From positions 1-64,000 of the forward strand of contig NZ_BMCU01000003.1 of assembly GCF_014635345.1 (NCBI RefSeq): a stretch of DNA of 64,000 nt, in the 5' to 3' direction. This document shows positions 1 to 19,945 of the stretch, in pieces. Numbering within the stretch: the first letter of the stretch is position 1; each line of letters opens with the position of its first letter. Source of the DNA: Rhodococcoides trifolii. GTDB lineage: Bacteria; Actinomycetota; Actinomycetes; Mycobacteriales; Mycobacteriaceae. Position numbers and translations under genes: made by a program. The notes below the pieces were generated by a model, which did not search any database, was not told the DNA's origin, and saw only the letters and a list, made by a program, of their open reading frames with translations.

Positions 1-355
1 CACGCACACACCATCACCACCCACCAACATGGATGACTCCGGGGCAACCGTTCCAGACTAACCACTACTTCGCACCACAGTCAAGCTGCGATTTGCTGGA
101 GTGATCTAGCCATTGTGTCGAGCAGTGACGTTCAACCTCGTGTCCCTGACCTTGCAGTCCGGGTCGGTGTCCGTGTCGCTCTGACTTGAAGAAAGTTACG
201 CGACGGATAACACCGCGTCAAATCCGCAGGTCGCTACGAACTCGGCGCTCCGAAACCCCAGGTCAGAGGGTCGTCGGATTCCAGCCACAGAACCGCGAAG
301 ATGAACTACACGAATGTGACGCCGACCACGTACGACTCGAGACCGCGGTGGAGGG
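1..355. other. Non-coding stretch downstream of tyrS
   Basis: I see no supportable gene here. Short open frames on both strands have arginine-rich, low-complexity translations and no ribosome binding site. No clear terminator hairpin with a T-run follows tyrS, and no rRNA or tRNA sequence is visible. Confidence 0.5.
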
Positions 356-1627
356 TCAACCGACCACCTGAATACCGGCAAAGTTGCGCTTTCCACGGCG
401 CACGACCAACCACGAACCATGGAGCAACGTCGAGCCGTCGAATGTCCAGGTCTCGTCGGTGATCTTCACGTTGTTGACGGACGCGCCGCCTTCCTTCACT
501 GCCCGACGAGCCGCACCCTTGCTTTCCGACAGGCCGGTCGCGACCAGAAGATCGACGATCGTCGCCCCCTCGCCGGCGGGCAGCTCGGCCACCGACGCCT
601 CACGCAAAGCAGCCTCGAGAGTCTTCTCATCGAGATCTCGGAGCTCACCTCGACCGAAGAGTGCCGAACTGGCGAGTTCGACGGCGCGAGTGTTGTCCGC
701 ACCGTGCACCAACGTGGTCATTTCCGCTGCCAATCTCTTCTGAGCTTCACGCGCATGCGGGCGTTCGTTGGTTGCATTCTCCAGCTCCGCCAACTCGTCC
801 TCCGACAGGAAAGTGAACCACCGCAGGTATTTGACGACGTCGGCGTCGGCGGTGTTCACGAAGTACTGGAACCAGGCGTACGGCGATGTCATGTCGGGGT
901 CCAGCCAGAGGCTGCCTCCCCCGGTCGACTTACCGAATTTGGTGCCGTCTGCTGCCGTGACCAGCGGAACGGTCATCGCGTGGACCGATTCTCCGTCCAC
1001 GCGGCGATTGAGCTCGACCCCCGACACGATGTTTCCCCACTGATCGGAACCACCGACCTGCAGCGTGCACCCGTACTCGCGGCGCAGATGCAGGTAGTCG
1101 TTGGCCTGCAGAAGCATGTAGCTGAACTCGGTGTAGGACATCCCGTCCGAATCGAGCCGTCGCTTCACCGTCTCGCGAGCAAGCATGACGTTGATCGAGA
1201 AGTGTTTTCCCAGGTCACGCAGGAAGTCCACAGCGGACAACTCGCCGGTCCAGTTCAGATTGTTCTCGATCACGGCACCCGAGCCGTCTGCGGAATCGAA
1301 GTCGACGAACCGCTCGAGCTGCCCGCGAATCCGGTCGGCCCAGGTCGCGACGGTGTCGGCGGAGTTCATCGTCCGCTCACCCACGTCGCGCGGATCACCG
1401 ATCAATCCTGTTGCCCCACCGGCGAGCACGATCGGTCGGTGCCCCGCGCGCTGGAACCGCCTCAGAACCAACAGCGGAACGAGATGACCGGCATGCAAAC
1501 TGGGTCCGGTCGGGTCGAACCCGGCATACAGAGTGATCGGTCCCGCTTCGGTTGCCGCGCGCAGCGCGTCCAGATCGGTCGATTGGGCGATCAGCCCGCG
1601 CCAGGAAAGTTCGTCGATGATGCTCAC
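356..1627 (-). CDS. tyrS: Tyrosyl-tRNA synthetase
   Basis: Class I aminoacyl-tRNA synthetase that charges tRNA-Tyr in the cytoplasm; 423 residues, close to the usual 420. The N-terminus begins [11 protein letters not shown], followed by the tyrosine/ATP site [16 protein letters not shown], the HIGH-like HAGH, the [14 protein letters not shown] segment, the KMSKS equivalent KFGKS, and a C-terminal S4 RNA-binding region ([13 protein letters not shown]). I chose GTG at 1627 because it gives the family N-terminus and has GGGAAG 8 nt upstream. An ATG at 1645 overlaps the mpg stop as TGATG and is the alternative. It is the last gene of the mpg-tyrS run. Confidence 0.95.
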   Translation of the reverse strand: MSIIDELSWRGLIAQSTDLDALRAATEAGPITLYAGFDPTGPSLHAGHLVPLLVLRRFQRAGHRPIVLAGGATGLIGDPRDVGERTMNSADTVATWADRIRGQLERFVDFDSADGSGAVIENNLNWTGELSAVDFLRDLGKHFSINVMLARETVKRRLDSDGMSYTEFSYMLLQANDYLHLRREYGCTLQVGGSDQWGNIVSGVELNRRVDGESVHAMTVPLVTAADGTKFGKSTGGGSLWLDPDMTSPYAWFQYFVNTADADVVKYLRWFTFLSEDELAELENATNERPHAREAQKRLAAEMTTLVHGADNTRAVELASSALFGRGELRDLDEKTLEAALREASVAELPAGEGATIVDLLVATGLSESKGAARRAVKEGGASVNNVKITDETWTFDGSTLLHGSWLVVRRGKRNFAGIQVVG

Positions 1628-1644
1628 CGGACGATCTTCCCGCA

Positions 1645-2274
1645 TCACCAACCGACTCCGGACAGTGGCGCCCGAGGGCTTCGCCGGTACGTCGAGACCG
1701 CGGCCGACCCGGGAAGCCAGAATCGCCACGGTCGCTCCGAGGCGACGCTGACACCGGTTCTCGGACCACTCGCGACGACAGTCTCGTCTCCCAACGACAA
1801 GGTGACGGGAGATTGTTGGGAGAATACGTCGGAACCGTTGTGCGACAATGACATTGCGAGCGCACTCCCGACGTTCCCCGGGCCGCGCGCGAGGCCCGCA
1901 TCGTTTCGAGATGCCGGCCTGCGTTCACGGGCGACGGGCAGTCCGCGAACCACCTCACCGGCTCTGATCAACACGGCCGCCCCGGTTCCGTCCGGACCGC
2001 AGACCACGTTCGCGCAGAAGTGAATGCCGTAGCTGAGATACACGTACAGAAACCCTGCGGGTCCGAACATGATGGCGTTGCGTGCAGTTCGGCCGCGGAA
2101 TGAATGCGCCGCAGGGTCCGGCCACGGGCCGTCCACACCTCCGCCGTACGCCTCGACCTCGACGATCCTGATCGTCACGGCACCGACGGAAAGCATCCCA
2201 CCGAGAATGCGTGTCGCCGCCTCGACAGGGGTCGCCGCCGCCAACTCGTCTCGGTCTGCCGAACGCCGCGTCAA
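1645..2274 (-). CDS. mpg: 3-methyladenine DNA glycosylase (AAG/MPG family)
   Basis: Base-excision repair glycosylase that removes alkylated purines. The sequence shows [10 protein letters not shown], holding the catalytic Glu position of the family, then [16 protein letters not shown] and [16 protein letters not shown], typical of the AAG fold; 209 residues, the usual bacterial size. The start is a TTG 3 nt after the stop of the Trm112-like gene, so the start is tentative, but no later in-frame start keeps the N-terminal helix. It sits directly before tyrS, an order I recall from mycobacteria (Rv1688-Rv1689). Confidence 0.9.
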   Translation of the reverse strand: MTRRSADRDELAAATPVEAATRILGGMLSVGAVTIRIVEVEAYGGGVDGPWPDPAAHSFRGRTARNAIMFGPAGFLYVYLSYGIHFCANVVCGPDGTGAAVLIRAGEVVRGLPVARERRPASRNDAGLARGPGNVGSALAMSLSHNGSDVFSQQSPVTLSLGDETVVASGPRTGVSVASERPWRFWLPGSAAVSTYRRSPRAPLSGVGW

Positions 2275-2277
2275 CCG

Positions 2278-2490
2278 CTACTCGGCGGCGACTGCGCGTG
2301 CGACGATCTCGTCGTGCTCGGCCTCGCCCACATCACGCGCGTCGTCGATCAACAGCACCGGGATGCCGGCTTCGATCGGGTAGGCGCGACGCAGCCGCGG
2401 GTTGTAGAGCAACTCGTCCTGAATCAGCAGCAGGGGCCCTTTGTCCTGCGGGCAGGCCAGGATCCGGTGCAATTCGGCGTCGATGATCAC
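2278..2490 (-). CDS. Trm112-family small protein
   Basis: A 70-residue protein matching the Trm112/YcaR family: LACPQDKGPLLL, then a YPIEAGIPVLLIDDAR segment. Eukaryotic Trm112 activates methyltransferases; the bacterial role is poorly defined, so function is not assigned. Only one Cys (in ACPQD) remains, so the full zinc knuckle seen in some relatives is absent. GTG start, 25 nt after the upstream fusion gene and 3 nt before mpg, so it is probably co-transcribed with both. Confidence 0.75.
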   Translation of the reverse strand: MIIDAELHRILACPQDKGPLLLIQDELLYNPRLRRAYPIEAGIPVLLIDDARDVGEAEHDEIVARAVAAE

Positions 2491-2515
2491 AGGCCGACCC
2501 TACCGGCCCCCGCGA

Positions 2516-5473
2516 TCAGCCTGCGAACCGTTCGGCGGCCACGGCCTTCGTGAAACGTCGGTAGGCACCGGACGCGGGATCCAGGTACCACGTCTTTGCC
2601 CCCGGCTTGGGCAGACCAGACTCACGCAGAGCTGAGTCGCTGGGTCGGAACGACCGACCGATCGGGATTCTCGAGACCACGTGCACCAGGTCGGGGCGGT
2701 CGTGTGGCAGCAATGCACCCAACGCGTCCGATACGGTTCGGGCGCTCAGGCTCGCGCCCGATCGGAGTTCGACAGCACACACTGCAACCTGCTCCCCCGG
2801 TTCGCCCACGCCGTAGGCCACGGCTACATCGACGGCGGCCGTGTCCCCGATCGCGTCGATGATCGGTTGAGCATGCACCGGTCCACGCGGCGTGGACATC
2901 ACCGAGTTCTTCTGCCCCAGAAACCAGAAGTCGCCGCCCTCGTCCCGCTTGAACATGGCCTCCGTCGGGACCCACACGTCTCCCGACGCGAACACGCCGC
3001 GCATGATCGCGTTGTTCGCATCGACCTCGGGTCCGGGGCGCCCGAGCAGGAGACCCGGTTCGTCCACCTCGCACCGGCGAACGAACCCACGTTCGTCCTC
3101 GATGAACTTGTCGGCCACCGGGTCGTACGCAGCGAGCTCGACTCGCGCGCTGCCGGGGAGCGGGCGACCCTTGGAGCCCACCTTGGTGCCGGCCACGTTG
3201 GCCAGGACGATGTCACCCTCGGTGGACGCGTAGAACTCGAGAACCCGCGCTGGTGCGAGCGTGTCCATCGTGCGTCGCCACAGTCCCGTCGGCATTCCCG
3301 AGCCGATGAACAGCCGAATGGCGTGCGAGCCAGGCGCCGGCAGTGCCGACGACTCCAGAATTCCGCGCATCATCGTCCAGGTGTAGGACACCACGGTGAC
3401 CCCGTAACGGAGGATCTCGCTGGAGAACCGATCGGGGTCGAGGCCTCGCGAGAGTGCGATCCGTGAACCACCGGCCAGGGCACCACCGACCGCGACCAGC
3501 AAACCGGCCGAATGGTGCAGTGGCGCAAGGCAGTAGACGGTGTCGCGGTCGTCGAGGCCGGCAGAGCTGGCCGTTCCGAAGGCCGACAGAGCCCAGCGGT
3601 AGTTCGTGATGAACTTTGCTTCCACGCCGCGGTCGGTACCCACGAAGAGAACGAACGCGAGCTCGCGCGAGCGTCCCGGGTTGGGCTCGTACCACCCGGG
3701 AAGCGTGACCGTCGACGGGTCCACGGCCTCGAGGTCGACCACGTTCTCGGCGTCGACCTCGGCCAGTTCCCTCGAGTCCCCGCCGCCCAACACCAGCAGC
3801 CGCACGCCGAGATCCGCCGCGTTCGCGAGGTTGTCCGGATCCACCACGACGACGGAAACTCGGCCGAGCCGTAGTGCCGTCGCCGTGTCCCCGCCGGGCT
3901 GCAACATCACCGCCACTGCGCCGATGCGCGAGAGCGCAGCCACCGCCGCGAGCGCACTCGGTCGCGTTTCCATCAGCACACCGACATGTGCGGCCGGCCT
4001 GACGCCCTGTGCTATCAGGCCCCTGACGACGTTGTCGATCCGTTCGTCGACCGCAGCATAGGAATACACGCGGTCGTCGAACACGAAGAATTCACCGGCC
4101 GGCGCCTTGCGCGCCTGCTCCGCAAGCAGGCGGCCCATGGAGATCTGTGAATGCGGCTGCAACTGGCCCAGCCGTGCCAGACGCGGAAGAGTTCGGACTG
4201 CTTCCGACGAGATCTCTCGCGTGCCCCGCACCGCACCTGCCGCCGCAGCTGCGATGCCCTTGCCGACCCCTACTCCGACCTCGGCGATGGACGCGGCGGT
4301 ATGTACGAGGCGGTTGCCCACGGACACACCGGAATCGGACACCGTGTGTTCGTCGTAGGTCATGGTGGCCATCTCGTGCGGACGTGGCCCGAGCCCCTCG
4401 CGCCACCGGATCCATTCCGCGGTCACGGGCCAGGTGTGCGTCGCGGCCGTGCTGCCCACGACGAGCCCGAAATGGCCTGCACGAAGGGATGTCTCGTAGA
4501 TCTCGGAACGCGGCGATGCGCGTCTGATGCCGCGGACCGCCAGCGGTTGGCCGATGTCGTCGACCTCGCCGAGGAACGCGAGAATGGGCACCTTCAGCTC
4601 CGCGAGCGTCACGATGTGTCCGCCGATCGCGAACCCGCCGGTCATCATACGGTTGTGAACCACGAACTGCCGCAACAACTCTGCGACGGCGGGGCCGGAC
4701 CACGCGACCCAGCCGTCCATCGCCAGGAACCGCCGCTGTTGTTCTCGGGGAAGCAGCGCGTCGCGGTCGTGCAACTGCCGAAGAAACTCGATACGGGACT
4801 TGATCGTCTTCGCGGGATCGAGGAGCTGAAAGCCCGTTCGTGCCATCCATCCGGTCACTGCCAACCGGTTGAACACGTGGTCGGCAAGGAACTCCGCACC
4901 TCGCGTGGCGACGTTGGCCGGGATCCCCAAGGGCAGCGCAGCAAGCGTGTCGACGGGGGCGCCGAACGTGACGATGCTGGCGATGTCTCGGCCCGACCGG
5001 TACGCCGCAGCCTGGTAGCAGAACATTCCACCTTGGGAATAGCCGCCCAGGTGTACATCGCGGCCGGTGTGTTCACGCACCGTGTCGACCGCCTCGCTGA
5101 TCGCCACGACGTGGTCGGCCAGAGTGCGGTCCCAGCCGCCCTCCTCGGTGGCGGGTGAGCCGAAATCGACGACCCAGGGGTCGATGCCCTCGGCATGCAG
5201 AATTCCGGCGGCGCCGTTCTCGCGCGTGACGTCGTACACGTCCGCCGACACCATCATCGGTGGCACGAGAACGACTGGCGGACCCGACGGTTCGCTCTCG
5301 GGAAAGTACCGACGAAGCCGGTACATGGGTTTGCGGTCGACCACCTGGAACGACGACGGTGTCACGTCGGTTTCGAGCCCACCGAGACGAATGACCTCGA
5401 GACCGTTCTGCGCTGTCGCTACCGCCCGCCGGAGTTGATTTCCGACGGCCCCGGTGTTCAGTCCCAACGCCAC
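2516..5473 (-). CDS. Alpha/beta hydrolase (PHA-synthase-like) fused to AMP-binding acyl-CoA synthetase-like domain
   Basis: 985 residues, two domains. Residues about 45-365 are an alpha/beta hydrolase resembling PhaC/lipase proteins, with nucleophile Ser146 in GGYSQGG, acid Asp305/306 in GEVDDIGQP and His334 in RAGHFGL. Residues about 440-960 follow the ANL adenylating fold (YASTEGD, SGDVWVPTEAMF). The fold's phosphate loop, normally TSGTTGxPK, reads LFVGTDRGVEAK (609-620), and the C-terminal catalytic Lys motif is not recognisable, so the adenylation half may be inactive or altered. It resembles mycobacterial Rv1683, annotated as a bifunctional acyl-CoA synthetase/lipase, also near mpg and tyrS. 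Role in storage or membrane lipid turnover is inferred. GTG start. Confidence 0.85.
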   Translation of the reverse strand: MALGLNTGAVGNQLRRAVATAQNGLEVIRLGGLETDVTPSSFQVVDRKPMYRLRRYFPESEPSGPPVVLVPPMMVSADVYDVTRENGAAGILHAEGIDPWVVDFGSPATEEGGWDRTLADHVVAISEAVDTVREHTGRDVHLGGYSQGGMFCYQAAAYRSGRDIASIVTFGAPVDTLAALPLGIPANVATRGAEFLADHVFNRLAVTGWMARTGFQLLDPAKTIKSRIEFLRQLHDRDALLPREQQRRFLAMDGWVAWSGPAVAELLRQFVVHNRMMTGGFAIGGHIVTLAELKVPILAFLGEVDDIGQPLAVRGIRRASPRSEIYETSLRAGHFGLVVGSTAATHTWPVTAEWIRWREGLGPRPHEMATMTYDEHTVSDSGVSVGNRLVHTAASIAEVGVGVGKGIAAAAAGAVRGTREISSEAVRTLPRLARLGQLQPHSQISMGRLLAEQARKAPAGEFFVFDDRVYSYAAVDERIDNVVRGLIAQGVRPAAHVGVLMETRPSALAAVAALSRIGAVAVMLQPGGDTATALRLGRVSVVVVDPDNLANAADLGVRLLVLGGGDSRELAEVDAENVVDLEAVDPSTVTLPGWYEPNPGRSRELAFVLFVGTDRGVEAKFITNYRWALSAFGTASSAGLDDRDTVYCLAPLHHSAGLLVAVGGALAGGSRIALSRGLDPDRFSSEILRYGVTVVSYTWTMMRGILESSALPAPGSHAIRLFIGSGMPTGLWRRTMDTLAPARVLEFYASTEGDIVLANVAGTKVGSKGRPLPGSARVELAAYDPVADKFIEDERGFVRRCEVDEPGLLLGRPGPEVDANNAIMRGVFASGDVWVPTEAMFKRDEGGDFWFLGQKNSVMSTPRGPVHAQPIIDAIGDTAAVDVAVAYGVGEPGEQVAVCAVELRSGASLSARTVSDALGALLPHDRPDLVHVVSRIPIGRSFRPSDSALRESGLPKPGAKTWYLDPASGAYRRFTKAVAAERFAG

Positions 5474-5612
5474 TGAAGATGCCTTTCGAGCTGTGCCAAC
5501 GCGTCTCCCGCGAGTATCTGCTCGCGGGCTTTCCCGACGCCGTGAAGCTTCTCACACCGACTGTCACGGTCGAACGCGTTCCCGCGATGACCGTGAACGT
5601 CACAAGCGCGTC

Positions 5613-8233
<2,621 letters not shown>

Positions 8234-8281
8234 GGGGTGTGTGCTCCTTCGTGTTCGTTCGGTACGAGATGAAAAAGTGGG

Positions 8282-14106
<5,825 letters not shown>

Positions 14107-14130
14107 GCTCATTCACACACGGGTCTGCGC

Positions 14131-16617
14131 TCAGGAGCGAATGACCGCCCCGACCGCCTGCGCGGCCGCCGCCAGGGCGGCGTCTCGTCCCGCACTGGCT
14201 TCGTCTTCGGTCAAAGTACGGTCGCCGGCCCGAAAGCGCAGCGCGAACGCCAGCGACTTCTTGGACTCACCGATCTGCTCGCTGCGGTACACGTCGAAAA
14301 GGCGTACCTCTTCGAGGAGTTCGCCACCGCCCGACCGAAGTGCGTCGGCGACGACGGCCGACGGGACCTGTGCGTCGACCACGACCGCCAAGTCCTGCAG
14401 TACCGCCGGATACGGCGAAATACGAGGAGCCGGAAGCTTTTCGACGACCGGGACGGCGTCCAGGTTCAGCTCCACCGCGCACGTCCGAGGGGGCAGGCCG
14501 GCTCGTTCCAGAACTGCCGGGTGCAATTCTCCGGCCCAACCGACGACGTTGCCGTCGACCACGATCTCCGCGCACCGACCCGGATGCCACGGTGCGTGCT
14601 GGGCGGACCTCAACTCTGCCGTGACACCCGATGCGCCCGCGACAGCAGCGACGGCCGCGAACGCATCGCTCGCGTCGGCCGGCCTGGCCGGTCCCCACGG
14701 ACCTGCGGGCTCGCGCATGCCCGTCAGCACGACGCACACGTGGACGGGCTGAACCGGCAAGGACTGCTTCAGTGCATCGATCTCCTCGTCGGTCGGACGA
14801 TGATCGACGGCGAGCGCGTCGATGGGGCGCGTGCCCTCGCCCGGCTGCACGACCTGTGCGATCGAGTACAGCGCAAGGTCTCGCTGCCCACGAGAGATGT
14901 TGCGGGAGGCGATCTCCAGGAGCGCGGGAAGAAGCGTCGTCGCCAGCTCGGGCCGGTCGGCCTCGAGGGGGTTCAGCACCGTGGTGGTGACGCGGCGGGG
15001 GTCGTCGGCGTCCAGACCCCAGACGTCGAAGACGCCCGTCGGCAGAAAGACCGACGGCAGAACCTCGACGTGGCCGGTGTACGCGAGCGCCTTGCCCACC
15101 CCGCGACGACGTCGCTGAGCCGGCGTCAGACCGCGCCCCGCAGGCGCCGCCGGCAGGACCGACGGAATGGCTTCGAGACCTTCGAGGCGCAGAACTTCCT
15201 CGACCAGATCGGCGGGCTGACGCAGGTCGGGTCGCCAGGTGGGTGGCGTCACCACGAGCCGGCCGTGGCCGGCATCGCTGACCGTGACGCCCACGGTGCA
15301 TCCGACCTGGGTGAGGCGGCGGGCCGCAGTTCCGTTCGAGTACTCGACGCCGGCGACACGGTCGGGAAGGTCGATATCGATGGTCACCGGGGACATCACC
15401 TGGACGCCACCGAGATCGGTCAGGGTCGGCTCGACGCGGCCGCCCGCGATGGACACCAGCAACGCTGCAGCCCGATCGAGAGCGTGCACCGGGAGGGACG
15501 CATCCACGATGCGTTCGTAGCGACGGCTCGCCTCACTGGGCAGCTTGTGTCGCCGCGCAGTACGGAACACCGCCAACGGATTCCACACCGCCGCTTCGAG
15601 CAGTACGTCGACGGTGTCCGCGGTCACCTCGGTGCTCGCGCCGCCCATCACACCGGCCAGGGACACGGGACCGGAATCGTCGACGATCACGACGTCCTCC
15701 TCGTGCAGCACACGGGTGACGTCGTCGAGAGTCACCAGTTGCTCACCCGACCTCGCGCGGCGCACGGTGAGTGCACCGTCGACGCGGGCAGCGTCGAACG
15801 CGTGCAGAGGCTGGCCCAGTTCGAGCATGACGTAGTTGGTGACGTCCACCGACGGTGAGATGGGGCGCACTCCACACAGCAGCAGACGCCGCTGAATCCA
15901 CCACGGGGTGATTGCGGCGGCATCGATTCCCACGACCTTGCGCATGGCGAAGCGCGTCGCGCCCGAGGCGTCGTCGAGCGTCACCGGCCAGGCCTCACCC
16001 TCCGCAGGTATCGACGCGACCAGGGCCGGATCGACGTAGTCGAGGTCGAATCCACAGGCGACCTCGCGACCGAGCCCGCGCACGCTCAGCGCATACCCGC
16101 GGTCGGGCGTCACGTTCACGTCGAAGACGGTGTCGTCGAGACCCAGAACAGCCCGCGCGTCGTCGCCCGCTTCCGCAGTTCCGTTCGGCAGCACCAGGAT
16201 TCCGGAGTGATCCGATCCGATCCCCAGTTCGGACACCGAGCAGATCATTCCGTCGGACGTCCGGCCGTACGTCGTGCGAGCGGCGATCGCGAACCCACCG
16301 GGAAGTACGGATCCGGGCAACGCGGCCACGATCAGGTCGCCCTGCGCAAAGTTTCGAGCACCGCAGACGATGCCACGAGGCTCGGACTCCCCGACCTCGA
16401 CAAGGCAGAAGCGGATGGGCTTCTTGAATTCGGTGAGCTCCTCGATCTCGGCAACGCGACCGACCACGAGGGGGCCCGTCACGTTGTCGAGTGGGAACAC
16501 GTCTTCGATCTCGAACCCGACGCCGACGATCCCGGCATCGAGCTCGGCAGGGTCGACACTCCATCCGGGGGTCGCCTTCGACGCGACCTCGGTCAGCCAG
16601 GACTGTGGCACTCGCAC
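14131..16617 (-). CDS. pheT: Phenylalanyl-tRNA synthetase beta subunit
   Basis: 828 residues, the normal bacterial size. In order: N-terminal segment MRVPQSWL; EMAP/OB-like tRNA-binding domain with [15 protein letters not shown]3/B4 editing domain ([18 protein letters not shown]); B5 domain; catalytic-like core with [17 protein letters not shown]; and the C-terminal ferredoxin-like anticodon-binding domain ([20 protein letters not shown]). Forms the alpha2-beta2 enzyme with pheS, 48 nt upstream. Confidence 0.97.
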   Translation of the reverse strand: MRVPQSWLTEVASKATPGWSVDPAELDAGIVGVGFEIEDVFPLDNVTGPLVVGRVAEIEELTEFKKPIRFCLVEVGESEPRGIVCGARNFAQGDLIVAALPGSVLPGGFAIAARTTYGRTSDGMICSVSELGIGSDHSGILVLPNGTAEAGDDARAVLGLDDTVFDVNVTPDRGYALSVRGLGREVACGFDLDYVDPALVASIPAEGEAWPVTLDDASGATRFAMRKVVGIDAAAITPWWIQRRLLLCGVRPISPSVDVTNYVMLELGQPLHAFDAARVDGALTVRRARSGEQLVTLDDVTRVLHEEDVVIVDDSGPVSLAGVMGGASTEVTADTVDVLLEAAVWNPLAVFRTARRHKLPSEASRRYERIVDASLPVHALDRAAALLVSIAGGRVEPTLTDLGGVQVMSPVTIDIDLPDRVAGVEYSNGTAARRLTQVGCTVGVTVSDAGHGRLVVTPPTWRPDLRQPADLVEEVLRLEGLEAIPSVLPAAPAGRGLTPAQRRRRGVGKALAYTGHVEVLPSVFLPTGVFDVWGLDADDPRRVTTTVLNPLEADRPELATTLLPALLEIASRNISRGQRDLALYSIAQVVQPGEGTRPIDALAVDHRPTDEEIDALKQSLPVQPVHVCVVLTGMREPAGPWGPARPADASDAFAAVAAVAGASGVTAELRSAQHAPWHPGRCAEIVVDGNVVGWAGELHPAVLERAGLPPRTCAVELNLDAVPVVEKLPAPRISPYPAVLQDLAVVVDAQVPSAVVADALRSGGGELLEEVRLFDVYRSEQIGESKKSLAFALRFRAGDRTLTEDEASAGRDAALAAAAQAVGAVIRS

Positions 16618-16665
16618 GGGAAACTCAGTTCTCTCGGTTCGTCAAGATGGGCAGGAGGACAAGCG

Positions 16666-17730
<1,065 letters not shown>

Positions 17731-17800
17731 TCACTGTTCTCGGCCCGCAGAGGGCTCGGGGTTCAGGCTATCGACCGGTGTGGCCACTTCGGAAATCAAT

Positions 17801-18631
17801 TCACCTGCGGCGTTGCGCCCGCGCGCTCGCGTACAGGCACAACGCTGCCGCCGTAGCCAGATTCAGGCTCTCCGCGCGACCATGGATGGGAATTCGGACA
17901 CGGACGTCGGCAGCGGCAAGCACCTCCGCCGGCAGCCCATGCGCCTCGTTCCCGAACAGCCATGCCGTGGGCCCGGCGAGCAACTCGTCGGCGTAATCCA
18001 GGTCGACCTCGCCGTCCGCAGCGGTGGCGACGATCCGCAGTCCCGCCGACGACAGCGCGCTCGTGGTCGCATCGACCGACCTCTCCCGCACGATCGGCAG
18101 ATGGAACAGGCTGCCGGCGGACGATCGCACGCACTTGCCGTTGTGCGGATCGACTCCGTCGCCGGCGAACACCACGGCATCGGCTCCCGCGGCATCGGCC
18201 ACCCTCGTGATGGTGCCGGCGTTACCCGGTTCCGAGACCGCGACCGGCACTGCCACGAGCGTCGGCTCGCCGGCGAGCGCCTGCCCCATCGGAACGTCGA
18301 CGAGAGAACACACGGCGACGAGACCGGGAGGGGTGACAGTGTCCGACAACGCTTTCGCCGCGCGTTCGGTGATGACCTGTACGACGACACCCGCGGACGC
18401 AGCGCTATCGACGATCCGGGAGGACGAGCCGAACCATGCGTCGGTCGCGTAGAGCTCCTTCACGACGCCCGCATCGATCGCTTCCGCCACGGCGTTCTCG
18501 CCCTCGGCGAGAAAGCGACCGACCCGTCGACGCTCCGCACTGCGCTGGAGCTTGACAGCAGAAACGACCCGCGGTGTCCGCTCGGTGAGCGGTTCCGCGG
18601 GTCGTCCCGGTCTGTCGAATGCCTGAATCAG
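17801..18631 (-). CDS. SpoU/TrmH-family 23S rRNA (or tRNA) 2'-O-methyltransferase
   Basis: A TsnR-like RNA methyltransferase, about 276 residues. An N-terminal substrate-binding region ([28 protein letters not shown]) precedes the knotted SPOUT domain with motifs [27 protein letters not shown] and [18 protein letters not shown]. No ATG, GTG or TTG exists in frame between the start of rplT-overlapping sequence and the conserved core. A CTG at 18631 forms a CTGA stop-start overlap with rplT and has GGAG exactly 7 nt upstream; I take it as the start. ATT at 18628 is the alternative. The exact RNA target is not readable from sequence. Confidence 0.85.
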   Translation of the reverse strand: MIQAFDRPGRPAEPLTERTPRVVSAVKLQRSAERRRVGRFLAEGENAVAEAIDAGVVKELYATDAWFGSSSRIVDSAASAGVVVQVITERAAKALSDTVTPPGLVAVCSLVDVPMGQALAGEPTLVAVPVAVSEPGNAGTITRVADAAGADAVVFAGDGVDPHNGKCVRSSAGSLFHLPIVRERSVDATTSALSSAGLRIVATAADGEVDLDYADELLAGPTAWLFGNEAHGLPAEVLAAADVRVRIPIHGRAESLNLATAAALCLYASARAQRRR

Positions 18632-19017
18632 GCTGCTTCTCCGGCGGGAGCATTCACGTCGGCAGGCAGTGCTGCCTTCGCGATGGCGACCAAGCTCGTG
18701 AACGCCTCGGCGTCCGAGACGGCCAGTTCGGCGAGGATCTTGCGATCGACCTCGACGCCGGCGATCTTCAGACCCTGCACGAAGCGGTTGTACGTGATGT
18801 CGTTGGCGCGAGCTGCTGCGTTGATACGCGTGATCCACAGCTTTCGGAAGTCGCCCTTACGCGCGCGACGGTCACGGTAGGCGTAGGTCAGCGAGTGGAG
18901 CTGCTGTTCCTTGGCCTTGGTGTACAGACGCGAGCGCTGTCCGCGGTATCCGCTGGACGCCTCGAGAATCGAACGGCGCTTCTTCTGGGCGTTGACCGCC
19001 CTTTTTACGCGTGCCAC
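18628..19017 (-). CDS. rplT: 50S ribosomal protein L20
   Basis: 129 residues with the L20 signature [15 protein letters not shown] at the N-terminus, then [22 protein letters not shown] and [20 protein letters not shown]. It binds 23S rRNA early in 50S assembly. Part of infC-rpmI-rplT, followed by the methyltransferase with a 4-nt overlap. The C-terminal tail is slightly longer than in short homologues ([12 protein letters not shown]). Confidence 0.97.
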   Translation of the reverse strand: MARVKRAVNAQKKRRSILEASSGYRGQRSRLYTKAKEQQLHSLTYAYRDRRARKGDFRKLWITRINAAARANDITYNRFVQGLKIAGVEVDRKILAELAVSDAEAFTSLVAIAKAALPADVNAPAGEAA

Positions 19018-19066
19018 TGGTAAATCCTGTCGATCTGGGGGCTACTGGCCCCGGGTGGGAAGAGGG

Positions 19067-19261
19067 TCAGATGCCGAGCAGACGCTTGATGCGCGGGGCA
19101 TCGTTCGGGCTCACGACGGCGACGCCGTCGAGACGACGCGTCACACGCGAGGACTTGTGCTCGAGCAGGTGGCGACGACCGGCCTTCTGGCGCAGGATCT
19201 TTCCGCTACCGGACACCTTGAATCGCTTCTTGGTGCCGCTGTGTGCCTTCATCTTGGGCAT
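19067..19261 (-). CDS. rpmI: 50S ribosomal protein L35
   Basis: 64 residues, starting [20 protein letters not shown], then [16 protein letters not shown] and a C-terminal RIKRLLGI: all typical of L35. Middle gene of the conserved infC-rpmI-rplT operon, 45 nt after infC and 49 nt before rplT. Confidence 0.97.
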   Translation of the reverse strand: MPKMKAHSGTKKRFKVSGSGKILRQKAGRRHLLEHKSSRVTRRLDGVAVVSPNDAPRIKRLLGI

Positions 19262-19306
19262 TGAATCCTCGGTTCTGTGTTCGATCTTGCGATCGGTCGG
19301 TGACGC

Positions 19307-19945
19307 TTACGCGCCTGGTGCTGCCTGGGGTGCTGCTGTCGGAGCGGCTGCCGCGGTCGGGGCGGGTGCGCTGACAGGTGCGGGCGCCGGTGTCGGTGCC
19401 TCGTTGTCCTGGTGCGCCTTCGCCCTGGTCTTGGCGCCCTTGTGCGGGGCCAGAACCATGGTCATGTTGCGACCGTCCTGCTTCGCCGAAGTCTCGACGA
19501 AGCCGAAGTCGGCCACGTCGCCTCCGAGACGCTGCAAGAGCCGGTATCCCAGTTCGGGGCGCGACTGCTCGCGTCCTCGGAACATGATCGTGACCTTGAC
19601 CTTGGATCCCGCTTCCAGGAACCGGATGACGTGACCCTTCTTGGTCTCGTAGTCGTGGTCGTCGATCTTGGGACGAAGCTTCTGCTCCTTGATGACGGTC
19701 AGTTGCTGGTTCTTGCGCGATTCACGCGCCTTCTGTGCAGCCTCGTACTTGAACTTCCCGTAGTCCATGATCTTGCAGACCGGCGGACGGGCGTCGGGTG
19801 CAACTTCGACAAGATCGAGATCGGCTTCGAGAGCCAAGCGGAGCGCATCTTCAACACGCACGATCCCAACCTGTTCGCCCCCCGGTCCGACGAGTCGGAC
19901 TTCGGGAACTCGGATGCGATCGTTGATGCGGGTCTCAGTGCTGAT
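19307..19945 (-). CDS. infC: Translation initiation factor IF-3 (ATC start codon)
   Basis: IF-3 prevents premature subunit joining and rejects non-standard start codons. The N-terminal domain reads [19 protein letters not shown] and [17 protein letters not shown]; the C-terminal domain includes [15 protein letters not shown] and [12 protein letters not shown]. An Ala/Pro-rich tail of about 35 residues follows the core. The conserved N-terminus lies upstream of any ATG or GTG; it begins at ATC (19945), 4 nt after a perfect AGGAGG. A non-canonical start is known for infC in other bacteria (AUU in E. coli), where it allows autoregulation. Translation from GTG at 19861 would delete the N-terminal domain start. 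Confidence 0.95.
   Translation of the reverse strand: MSTETRINDRIRVPEVRLVGPGGEQVGIVRVEDALRLALEADLDLVEVAPDARPPVCKIMDYGKFKYEAAQKARESRKNQQLTVIKEQKLRPKIDDHDYETKKGHVIRFLEAGSKVKVTIMFRGREQSRPELGYRLLQRLGGDVADFGFVETSAKQDGRNMTMVLAPHKGAKTRAKAHQDNEAPTPAPAPVSAPAPTAAAAPTAAPQAAPGA

Noticed and set aside
186..420. Short open frames at the left edge
   Set aside because: Arg-rich, no ribosome binding site, partly overlapping the tyrS end.
419..2023. Long plus-strand open frame opposite tyrS and mpg
   Set aside because: It reads the antisense of two well-supported genes; the translation is Arg/His-rich with no domain. Long antisense frames are expected at this GC content.
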